Source: Bacteroidales bacterium | Lineage (GTDB): Bacteria > Bacteroidota > Bacteroidia > Bacteroidales > Bacteroidaceae | DNA: 20,759 nt | NCBI GenBank assembly: GCA_004557185.1 | Contig: SFEP01000042.1 | Span: 1-20,759 of the forward strand | Reading direction: 5' to 3' | Shown: positions 15,476 through 20,759 of the stretch, piece after piece | Numbering within the stretch: position 1 is the first letter of the stretch | Layout: the number at the start of each line of letters is the position of its first letter | Position numbers and translations under genes: made by a program | Notes under the pieces: generated by a model | The model's input: only the letters and a program-made list of their open reading frames with translations | Database searches by the model: none | What the model was told of the DNA's origin: nothing

Positions 15476-15549
15476 AGATGCTACGTAAAAAAGTTTACGT
15501 ACGACGTGATTTTTTTTACGTACGACGTGATATTTTTTACGTAGCATCT
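15476..15549. repeat. 17-bp inverted repeat enclosing a 21-bp-period array
   Basis: AGATGCTACGTAAAAAA (15476-15492) is the exact reverse complement of TTTTTTACGTAGCATCT (15533-15549). The 40-bp interior holds two direct copies of TTTACGTACGACGTGAT at 15494-15510 and 15515-15531, and the right arm itself begins a third TTTACGTA at 15536, giving starts 15494, 15515 and 15536, exactly 21 bp apart. A further CGTACGACGTGA occurs alone at 15687-15698. The structure could be a cruciform, a small non-autonomous element or a protein-binding array. Confidence 0.85.
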
Positions 15550-15753
15550 CCTTTTCCCGTCGCCCGACCCGCAGAAACCAGATGCCTTGAAGCAAAACAT
15601 GCACTACGTGAAGTTTGTTCTTCACGGCATCCTTTCTTGGACAGAACGGCTGACAGGAGCAACGGGCTGCTGCGTCAAAGCCTTTGCGTACGACGTGAGC
15701 CCGCAGTCGGCTTGCGGCGAAAGGCTTCCGGCGGTTGTAGGCTTCAGTCCCAT

Positions 15754-15788
15754 AAAAAGACCGCACCCGAGTGAGTGCGGGTGCGGTC
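15754..15788 (-). terminator. Intrinsic terminator of rnc
   Basis: In minus-strand RNA a perfect 11-bp stem, GACCGCACCCG with CGGGTGCGGTC (arms 15778-15788 and 15759-15769), with an 8-nt loop, is followed immediately by five U (15754-15758). It begins 27 bp after the rnc stop. This is a textbook rho-independent terminator and confirms that the long C-terminal extension of rnc belongs to a real transcript end. Confidence 0.9.
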
Positions 15789-15814
15789 GTGAAGCTATGG
15801 GTGTGCGGCCTGTG

Positions 15815-17923
15815 TCAGGCTTCGGGCGCAGCCGGTGCCTCTTGTGCAGCGGCGTCGTTGCGCGGTTTGCGTGAGCGTCGACGCGCATTGCGCTTGCGCG
15901 GTGCGGGAGCCTCGGTATCGCTGTCGGCAGGGGCAGGGGCAGCGGGTGCGTTGTCGGCCTCTGCAGCCTCGGCCGGTGCCTCGTGTGCGGCGGCGTCGGT
16001 GCGCGGTTTGCGTGAACGGCGGCGCGGATTACGTTTGCGCGGAGCGGGAGCCTCGGCCTCCATCTCAGCGTCGGCTTGGGCTGCCTCTGCGGGTTCGAGG
16101 TCGGTGGGCTGTGCGTCGTGCATGCCAAACACAAAGTCGTCGAGCGTGATGTGGCGCAGGTGCGGCAGCGGTTGGGCCTCGTCGGTGACAGCGGCGGGCT
16201 GCGCCTCGTGCACGTCGGGCTCGGCAGCGGCAGGCGTTGCGGCCTCGGGAGCGGGTGCGGCCTCGGCTGCCGGCGCAGTGCGATCATGCACGGTTTCATC
16301 GGCCTTTTCGGGTGCAGCTGCAGCCTTCTCTGCCACCACTACCATGTCCTCCACAGGCTGTGCCTCGGCGCGTGAGGCTGCGGTTTCGGCGGGGCTTACG
16401 GGCTCGGGAGCCTCGGTGGCAGGCGCTTCGGGCTGGGCGGCGGGTGCGTTCACCACCTCGGCCACGGGAGCGGCAGCAGGTTCGGCTTGTGCAGCCTCAG
16501 CGGGTGCCGCAGCCTCCTGCACCTTCGGTTGCTTGCGGGCAGGCTTACGTTCGGGTTTGGTCGGTTTTTCAGCCTTTTCATCGGCCTTTTCGGCCTTTTC
16601 AGCCGGTTTCTCGGCCTTTTCAACGGGCTTTTCGGCCTTGACAGTGGTTTTTTCAATGTTCTCAGCCGATGCCTCAGCCTTGGCCGCGGACTTGTTGGCC
16701 TTGTGTGCGGCAGGTTGCTTCTTGGCTTTGTCGGCGGGTGCTGCAGGAGCCGTTTCGGCGGGTGCGGGCAGCCCCTTGTCGATGCCTTTCACAGCCTCGC
16801 CAACCGACTTGGCGGGATGGCGCGTGCGGCGCCGCTTGGAGGGTGTGGCCTCGGCCGATGCGGCGGGTGTTTCGGAGAAGGAGGTGAGGTTGAGGTCTTC
16901 CTCCTCGTCGATCACTTCGTAGTGGGCAGCGTTGTTGTATGCCTCGTCGTAGGCAGCGGCTGCGGCAGCCTCTACCTGTTGTGCTGCAGAGCGTGGGGTG
17001 GGTGCGTGCTCCTCGAGTGTGGGGAGCTGACGACCGCTTTTGACAGCGAGCGCCTGGTCGATGTCGTCGATGTGGGGCAGGGCAAAACTCTCCTGCGCCT
17101 CCATGGCGGTGCGCTTTTCTTTGGCGCGGAACAGGCTGTCGTAGAATTTTTCATCGCTGCGCATGCGTTTCAGCGCTTCGTGGGCGGCCTGCTGGTGCGC
17201 CTCCTTCTTGCTGCGGGCTGCGCCTTTGCTCACCTGTATGCCCTCAATCACTACGGTGGTGCGGAAGCCCGCGTCCTCGCCGTTCGATTGGTCGCGGAAG
17301 GAGAGGTTGATGCGGTTTTTCTGGCTCCATTCCAGGAGTTTGCTCTTGAAGTTTACCTCCTTGTCGGCCACGGTGTCGAGGTCGATGTAATGCCCTATGA
17401 CGCGGTGGGCAATGAACCAGTAGCAGTGCTTGAAGCCGCGGTCGAGGTAGATGGCGCCCATGAGGGCCTCGAAGGCGTTGCCGCCAATGTTGGTGTGCGC
17501 CAGGTGTGTTCCCTGCGAGGCCTGGATGAGGCGCTCGAGCCCCATTTCGGCGGCCAGACGGTTGAGACTTTCACGCTGCACGATTTTGGAACGTGTGGCG
17601 GTGAGAAATCCCTCGCGGCGGGTGGGGAAGTGGTGGAACACGATGTCGCTGACCACGGTTTCGAGCACAGCGTCGCCGAGGTATTCCAGCCGTTCGTTGT
17701 TGAGCGGCTTGGCCGGCTGCTCGGGGCGTGCTCCGCGGCGACGGCGGTCGCGCGAGGGGGCTGCTTCAGGCTGACGGCGGCCCGACATGCTCTTGTGGGC
17801 AAAAGCAAGGCGGTAGATGTCGATGTTGTGTGGGTAGAAGCCGAGAATGTCGTATAAGGCCGACAGAAATTCTTTGTTCCGGCGGAACGGGAATTTCATG
17901 CGGTCCAATAAATTCATGATCAT
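15815..17923 (-). CDS. rnc: Ribonuclease III with a very long low-complexity C-terminal tail
   Basis: RNase III cuts double-stranded RNA in rRNA and mRNA processing. From the ATG at 17923 (alternative ATG 17917; a GTG at 17959 was rejected) the protein is 702 residues, against about 220-320 usually. Catalytic domain about 20-185: NERLEYLGD at 76-84 (E80 and D84 match E. coli E41 and D45) and GNAFEALMGAIYLD at 148-161 (E152 matches E117; N149 stands where E. coli has D114). An Arg/Pro-rich insertion sits at 47-72. The dsRNA-binding domain is at 190-255. Residues 256-702 are low complexity: Lys/Glu/Ala repeats (EKPVEKAEKPAEKAEK, 431-446), Ala/Pro/Glu stretches, a more ordered-looking HITLDDFVFGMHD (591-603), and twin Arg-rich motifs at 628-641 and 675-688. 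A terminator follows directly. Confidence 0.93.
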   Translation of the reverse strand: MIMNLLDRMKFPFRRNKEFLSALYDILGFYPHNIDIYRLAFAHKSMSGRRQPEAAPSRDRRRRGARPEQPAKPLNNERLEYLGDAVLETVVSDIVFHHFPTRREGFLTATRSKIVQRESLNRLAAEMGLERLIQASQGTHLAHTNIGGNAFEALMGAIYLDRGFKHCYWFIAHRVIGHYIDLDTVADKEVNFKSKLLEWSQKNRINLSFRDQSNGEDAGFRTTVVIEGIQVSKGAARSKKEAHQQAAHEALKRMRSDEKFYDSLFRAKEKRTAMEAQESFALPHIDDIDQALAVKSGRQLPTLEEHAPTPRSAAQQVEAAAAAAYDEAYNNAAHYEVIDEEEDLNLTSFSETPAASAEATPSKRRRTRHPAKSVGEAVKGIDKGLPAPAETAPAAPADKAKKQPAAHKANKSAAKAEASAENIEKTTVKAEKPVEKAEKPAEKAEKADEKAEKPTKPERKPARKQPKVQEAAAPAEAAQAEPAAAPVAEVVNAPAAQPEAPATEAPEPVSPAETAASRAEAQPVEDMVVVAEKAAAAPEKADETVHDRTAPAAEAAPAPEAATPAAAEPDVHEAQPAAVTDEAQPLPHLRHITLDDFVFGMHDAQPTDLEPAEAAQADAEMEAEAPAPRKRNPRRRSRKPRTDAAAHEAPAEAAEADNAPAAPAPADSDTEAPAPRKRNARRRSRKPRNDAAAQEAPAAPEA
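15834..16056 (-). repeat. Duplicated 82-bp segment inside the rnc tail
   Basis: Segments 15834-15915 and 15975-16056, offset by exactly 141 bp (47 codons), are near-identical and encode EAPAPRKRN(P/A)RRRSRKPR followed by (T/N)DAAA(H/Q)EAPA. Differences are mostly silent or conservative, which points to an in-frame duplication kept under selection for the Arg-rich motif. Confidence 0.85.
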
Positions 17924-17985
17924 AGGTGAAGGGGAAATTGTGAAACGCGGTTGACACACGCTGGCCGGCTGGCAGGGTGTGAACG

Positions 17986-18081
17986 CATGTGAGGTTACGG
18001 GTGGTTGCGACGCTGTGCCTCAGTGCTTATGCAAACAATGGGCACTGCGCAGCACGCATCTTCCCCCCATAACCTCACATG
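17986..18081 (-). promoter_or_regulatory. Long hairpin upstream of rnc
   Basis: CATGTGAGGTTA (17986-17997) and TAACCTCACATG (18070-18081) are a perfect 12-bp inverted repeat that continues past one mismatch with GGG/CCC. The interior forms a second stem: CAGTGC/GCACTG (18021-18026 and 18042-18047) extended by GCTG/CAGC (18012-18015 and 18050-18053). In minus-strand RNA it ends 62 nt before the rnc ATG. In other bacteria RNase III cleaves a stem in its own leader, so this is a candidate autoregulatory site (inference); whether it is transcribed with rnc is not shown. Confidence 0.5.
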
Positions 18082-18083
18082 GT

Positions 18084-18118
18084 GCCTGCCGTGTGTGCGC
18101 CCTGCGCTGAGGGCAGGC
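18084..18118 (-). other. Second hairpin in the fabF-rnc spacer
   Basis: GCCTGCC (18084-18090) and GGCAGGC (18112-18118) form a perfect 7-bp stem, lying between the fabF terminator and the long rnc-leader hairpin. With those it makes three consecutive stem-loops in 190 bp. No exact TAnnTTTG promoter was found in this spacer. Confidence 0.4.
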
Positions 18119-18128
18119 GGCTGGCTGC

Positions 18129-18177
18129 AAAAAGGCCGGCACGCACCCATGGCCGTGGTGGCCACGGTGCGTGCGGC
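18129..18177 (-). terminator. Intrinsic terminator of fabF
   Basis: In minus-strand RNA GCACGCACC (18139-18147) pairs perfectly with GGTGCGTGC (18166-18174), flanked by an outer GCC/GGC pair with one bulge and an inner GGCC/GGCC stem, and is followed by UUUUU (18129-18133). It starts 18 bp after the fabF stop, so fabF and rnc are probably not one simple operon. Confidence 0.82.
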
Positions 18178-18194
18178 GTGTGTCAGCGTAGGCT

Positions 18195-19460
18195 TCAACG
18201 TTCGAACTTCTTCACGATGCAGCAGGCGTTGTGACCGCCGAAGCCGAAGGTGTTGCTCAGCGCGGCGCGTATGGGGCGCTCCTGCAGTTGGTTGAAGGTG
18301 AAGTTGAGGTTGTAGTCGATGTTTTCGTCGTTGTCGCCCTCCTCGTGGTTGATGGTGGGGGGCACGATGTCGTTCTGCACGGCGAGGCAGCACAGCATGG
18401 CCTCCACGGCACCGGCAGCACCCAGCAGGTGGCCCGTCATGCTCTTGGTGGAGGAGATGTTGAGCTTGTAGGCGTGTTCGCCGAAGAGCTTCTTGATGGC
18501 CTTGACCTCGGAGATGTCGCCCACGGGGGTCGATGTGCCGTGTACGTTGATGTAGTCGATGTCCTCGGGCTGCATTTCAGCATCTTCGAGAGCCGCCTTC
18601 ATCACGAGGTGTGCGCCCAGCCCCTCGGGGTGTGAGGCGGTGATGTGGTGTGCGTCGGCGCTCATGCCCACGCCGGCTACTTCGCAGTAGATTTTGGCAC
18701 CGCGGGCCAGAGCGTGTTCCATTTCCTCAAGCACGAGGATGCCGGCACCCTCGCCCATGACGAAGCCGTCGCGGCTGGCGCTGAAGGGGCGCGAAGCGTG
18801 CTCGGGGTCGTCGTTGCGGGTGGAGAGGGCGTGCATGGCGGTGAAACCACCTACGCCGCAGGGGCAGATGGCGGCTTCGGCACCACCCGTGACGATGGCG
18901 TCGGCCTTGCCCAAACGAATGAGGTTGAAGGCATCGGCCAAGGCGTTGGTGCTCGATGCGCAGGCCGAGGTGGTGGTGTAGTTAGGACCGTGGAAACCGA
19001 ACTGGATGGAAATCTGGCCGGCGGCGATGTCGGCAATCATCTTGGGAATGAAGAAGGGGTTGAACTTCGGACCCGTCTCCTGTCCGCTGCGTGCCCAGGC
19101 ACCAGCTTCCTGCTCGAAGGTGTGGATGCCGCCGATGCCCACGCCGAGCACGACGCCGATGCGGTTGCGGTCGATTTTCTCCAAATCCCAGCCGCAGTCC
19201 TTGATGGCCTCCATGGCAGCCACGAGGGCGTACTGCTCGTAGAGGTCCATCTTGCGGGCTTCCTTACGGTCGATGAAATCGGTGGCATTGAAGTTCTTCA
19301 CTTCGCAAGCGAACTGCGCCTTGAATTTGGAGGCGTCGAACTGCGTAATGGGGGCTGCGCCGCTCTTGCCGCGCTTGATGTTTTCCCAAGTTTCGGGCAT
19401 GGTGTTGCCCAGAGGGGTGATGGCACCGAGGCCAGTGACTACCACGCGTTTAAGTTCCAT
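18195..19460 (-). CDS. fabF: Beta-ketoacyl-ACP synthase II
   Basis: FabF condenses malonyl-ACP with acyl-ACP to elongate fatty acids. The 421-residue protein has the full thiolase-fold KAS signature: nucleophile Cys167 in TTTSACASSTNAL, His307 in NVHGTSTPVGD, Lys339 and His344 in STKSMTGHLLGAAG, and the C-terminal SNTFGFGGHN loop. The start MELKRVVVTGLGAITPLG at the ATG 19460 is standard. Its partner acpP lies upstream in the same direction, but 440 bp away, far more than the few tens of bases usual for acpP-fabF pairs. An intrinsic terminator follows the stop. All catalytic residues are present, so it is expected to be active. Confidence 0.98.
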   Translation of the reverse strand: MELKRVVVTGLGAITPLGNTMPETWENIKRGKSGAAPITQFDASKFKAQFACEVKNFNATDFIDRKEARKMDLYEQYALVAAMEAIKDCGWDLEKIDRNRIGVVLGVGIGGIHTFEQEAGAWARSGQETGPKFNPFFIPKMIADIAAGQISIQFGFHGPNYTTTSACASSTNALADAFNLIRLGKADAIVTGGAEAAICPCGVGGFTAMHALSTRNDDPEHASRPFSASRDGFVMGEGAGILVLEEMEHALARGAKIYCEVAGVGMSADAHHITASHPEGLGAHLVMKAALEDAEMQPEDIDYINVHGTSTPVGDISEVKAIKKLFGEHAYKLNISSTKSMTGHLLGAAGAVEAMLCCLAVQNDIVPPTINHEEGDNDENIDYNLNFTFNQLQERPIRAALSNTFGFGGHNACCIVKKFER

Positions 19461-19900
19461 ATAATTAAATAAGAATGTGGTTTGTGTGGCTCCGCCAACA
19501 CGCTTTTCGGGCCGGTGCTTGGCAGCGCCGGGCCGGAAGGCGCCGTGCCCAACTGGGGACGGTGTGGGAGCTACGGGTTAGACTGTGCCGCAGCAAACTG
19601 ACGCGTGATGCGCCACGTGCGGCGTGCATTTTTCGGAAAGAGTGGGGGTGGTGAAGGGTTACGGGCGACTTGCAGCCAAGCCTGCGCTACGCCTGCCGCT
19701 GCAGTGCTGCTCGCGTAACCTGTGCTGCCTGGGGCAATCCTCACGCCTGCCTGCCGTGACAGCGGCGGGTTTGCTGGAAGGTGCACGATACGAAAAAGAA
19801 TTAACGTTTAACGTATGAAATGCGTGTCCTGCCATGATGTACAGGAGATGCTCCCCACACGTTAAACGTTAACTGCAGTGTAGATTGTTGTGGCTCAACC
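19461..19900. other. 440-bp noncoding spacer between acpP and fabF
   Basis: Short frames here (64 and 71 codons) have no protein-like composition. The spacer contains the TTAACGT inverted repeat (19801-19872), a 7-bp inverted repeat GGTTACG/CGTAACC (19657-19663 and 19714-19720), a GC-rich inverted repeat around 19530-19550 (GCGCC/GGCGC), and a weak promoter-like TCAGTTTG on the minus strand (19594-19601). No exact TAnnTTTG was seen, so how fabF is transcribed is uncertain. Confidence 0.6.
19801..19872. repeat. 14-bp inverted repeat made of four TTAACGT heptamers
   Basis: TTAACGTTTAACGT (19801-19814) is the exact reverse complement of ACGTTAAACGTTAA (19859-19872). Each arm is two direct copies of the heptamer TTAACGT, so four copies occur as two inverted pairs. 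The 44-bp spacer holds a smaller stem TCCTG/CAGGA (19827-19831 and 19842-19846). It begins 29 bp downstream of the acpP stop and could be an operator, an RNA stem ending or protecting the acpP mRNA, or the remnant of a small repeat element. Confidence 0.75.
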
Positions 19901-20137
19901 TTACTTCGTGTTCTCTTCGATGTAAGCGATAGCGTCACCTACGGTAGAGATCTTCTCGGCCTTGTCGTCGGGGATGGTGATGCCGAACTCCTTCTCGAAC
20001 TCCATGATGAGTTCAACGGTGTCGAGAGAATCAGCACCCAGGTCGTTAGCAAAGCTTGCTTCGTTCTTTACTTCTGCCTCATCCACGCTGAGCTTGTCAA
20101 CAATGATGGCTTTTACTTTTGCTTCAATATCAGACAT
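19901..20137 (-). CDS. acpP: Acyl carrier protein
   Basis: A 78-residue acidic four-helix protein carrying fatty-acyl chains on 4'-phosphopantetheine. The attachment Ser37 lies in GADSLDTVELIMEFEKEFGI, the canonical DSL motif. The start MSDIEAKVKAIIVDKL at the ATG 20137 is typical. Sequence is more AT-rich than its neighbours, as expected for a very highly expressed gene with selected codons. It is followed by the long spacer before fabF and preceded by a good promoter motif at 20261-20291, with a leader of about 115 nt. Confidence 0.98.
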   Translation of the reverse strand: MSDIEAKVKAIIVDKLSVDEAEVKNEASFANDLGADSLDTVELIMEFEKEFGITIPDDKAEKISTVGDAIAYIEENTK

Positions 20138-20260
20138 AGTTTCCTTATTTAGATATTAGTAATTCCTGAGGGTGAAAAAACGGACGGGCGCAGCCACAGG
20201 GTTGCCCGCAAGTTGCCTCGGCTGATGTGGAATGCTTTGATCTCGTCCCTTTTACCGGTG

Positions 20261-20291
20261 CAAAAGTAACGCTATTTCCTCACATGCCCAA
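20261..20291 (-). promoter_or_regulatory. Promoter of acpP
   Basis: The minus strand reads TACTTTTG (20268-20261), an exact TAnnTTTG -7 element, with TTGG 19 bp upstream (20291-20288) close to the TTTG -33 consensus. It is the best promoter match in the window and sits upstream of a gene expected to be strongly expressed. The leader down to 20138 contains a small CGGGC/GCCCG stem (20183-20206) and a U-rich stretch. Confidence 0.65.
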
Positions 20292-20422
20292 GTGTATAAG
20301 CGGAAAATGCAGAGAAAAATGCACATTATTTCCCTTTATGTGCTCTTTTTGCTTGGTGTATCCGTCGTTTTTACGTGGCGAATGTGGCAAAAAGGGGCAT
20401 GAGCGGTGGCGCTACTGGCGCT

Positions 20423-20759
20423 TCACTTCACGAGGAACTCCTCGACGGTGCCCGTCTGGGTTGAGAAGTTCACACCTATTTTATATAAGGGGCGGGGGTC
20501 GGCGGCGTACGCTGTGGCGTAGCCCTTTTCCTCAATCTGCTGCAAAGCCTGCGCGGCGCTGCCGTTGCGCTTGAACTCGAAAATGTAGACGTAGCCGGGC
20601 GTTTCTATCACGCAGTCCATGCGGCCCTGGCTCGTTTCCTTTTCCACAAGGACGGTGTAAGTGCCGAGCATCTGCATGATGAGGTAGAAGGTGTACTGGA
20701 AATGCCGCTCGTTCTGCCGCTCGTCTTTCTTGTCGTGAAAGCGATAGGACACGGAGGCG
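20423..20759 (-). CDS. PD-(D/E)XK nuclease-family protein, C-terminal part (5' end outside window)
   Basis: The visible 112 or so residues match the C-terminal nuclease-like domain (PDDEXK_9 / DUF1703) of the Bacteroidales AAA-ATPase-like protein family (PF09820 type). The core motif is present: RMDCVIETPGYVYIFEFKRNG, with Asp and the E-x-K pair, then AAQALQQIEEKGYATAY and the family ending YKIGVNFSTQTGTVEEFLVK. A GTG at 20752 gives an in-frame start, but the frame stays open to the window edge and the N-terminal ATPase part is expected beyond it. These genes are multicopy and often variable in Bacteroidales; function is unproven, with defence or mobile-element roles proposed. The 3' region at 20293-20422 shows no clear terminator. 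Confidence 0.85.
   Translation of the reverse strand, partial: ASVSYRFHDKKDERQNERHFQYTFYLIMQMLGTYTVLVEKETSQGRMDCVIETPGYVYIFEFKRNGSAAQALQQIEEKGYATAYAADPRPLYKIGVNFSTQTGTVEEFLVK

Larger units (their letters stand above)
15029..15758. other. 730-bp noncoding island with repeats
   Basis: Between the cluster promoter and the rnc terminator I see no real gene: frames on both strands (98 and 125 codons) are held open only by 21-bp repeats and have no family features. The stretch holds an inverted repeat at 15088-15121, a GC-rich unremarkable part at 15150-15370, two 21-bp-period arrays (15375-15440 and 15476-15549), and a further copy of CGTACGACGTGA at 15687-15698. Confidence 0.7.

Noticed and set aside
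15375..15549. Possible CRISPR array
   Set aside because: Units are contiguous or nearly so, with no unique spacers of constant length, and no cas genes are nearby.
15389..15774. 98- and 125-codon frames over the 21-bp arrays
   Set aside because: The 21-bp period equals 7 codons and keeps frames open on both strands; the peptides are repeat translations with no other support.
16487..17857. A 456-codon plus-strand frame opposite rnc
   Set aside because: Mirrors the Ala/Lys/Glu codon repeats of rnc; low-complexity Gly/Leu/Phe sequence without recognisable domains.
19571..19818. Small genes of 64 and 71 codons in the acpP-fabF spacer
   Set aside because: Composition is random-like (Pro/Ala/Arg/Ser), no export signal or motif, and both strands are open equally, as expected from GC-rich noncoding DNA.

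Overview
The window reads as chromosomal DNA of a GC-rich member of the Bacteroidales, most likely close to Prevotellaceae. This is inferred from the gene families (PCMD-type lipoprotein, calycin-like proteins, type IX secretion C-terminal tails, DUF4294, Bacteroidetes-type WaaA and RNase III) and from intergenic TAnnTTTG motifs, the -7 element of Bacteroidetes promoters. No rRNA, tRNA, insertion sequence, phage gene or CRISPR array was recognised. Nearly every gene is on the minus strand; only the DUF4294 gene is on the plus strand.

Reading in the minus-strand direction (right to left): positions 20759-20423 hold the 3' end of a PD-(D/E)XK nuclease / AAA-ATPase-family gene. Then come acpP and fabF (fatty-acid synthesis), separated by an unusually long 440-bp noncoding spacer with a four-copy TTAACGT inverted repeat. 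After fabF is an intrinsic terminator, two further hairpins, and then rnc. This RNase III has a complete catalytic domain and dsRNA-binding domain followed by about 445 residues of low-complexity Ala/Glu/Lys/Pro sequence with two near-identical Arg-rich motifs. A strong intrinsic terminator follows it. A 730-bp noncoding island (15029-15758) carries two arrays with exact 21-bp periodicity.

Positions 14939-9334 form a five-gene surface cluster: a PCMD lipoprotein with a surface-export-like signal, an outer-membrane beta-barrel, a protein with two tandem calycin-like domains and a T9SS tail, a larger multidomain T9SS cargo, and a 62-residue peptide of unknown function. The cluster ends at a bidirectional-looking hairpin facing the plus-strand DUF4294 gene. 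DUF4294 and rnr (RNase R) are divergently transcribed from a shared upstream region.

Downstream of rnr a repeat-bearing leader (42-bp repeats) precedes gltX. Then follow waaA (Kdo transferase), two glycosyltransferases (GT4 and GT2, probably for LPS or another surface glycan), and recX, which runs off the left edge. The spacing from gltX to recX (10 to 60 bp) suggests one transcription unit.

The points most worth attention are the disordered-tail RNase III with a long hairpin just upstream of its gene, the five-gene surface cluster, and the helically phased (21/42-bp) repeat arrays in noncoding DNA.
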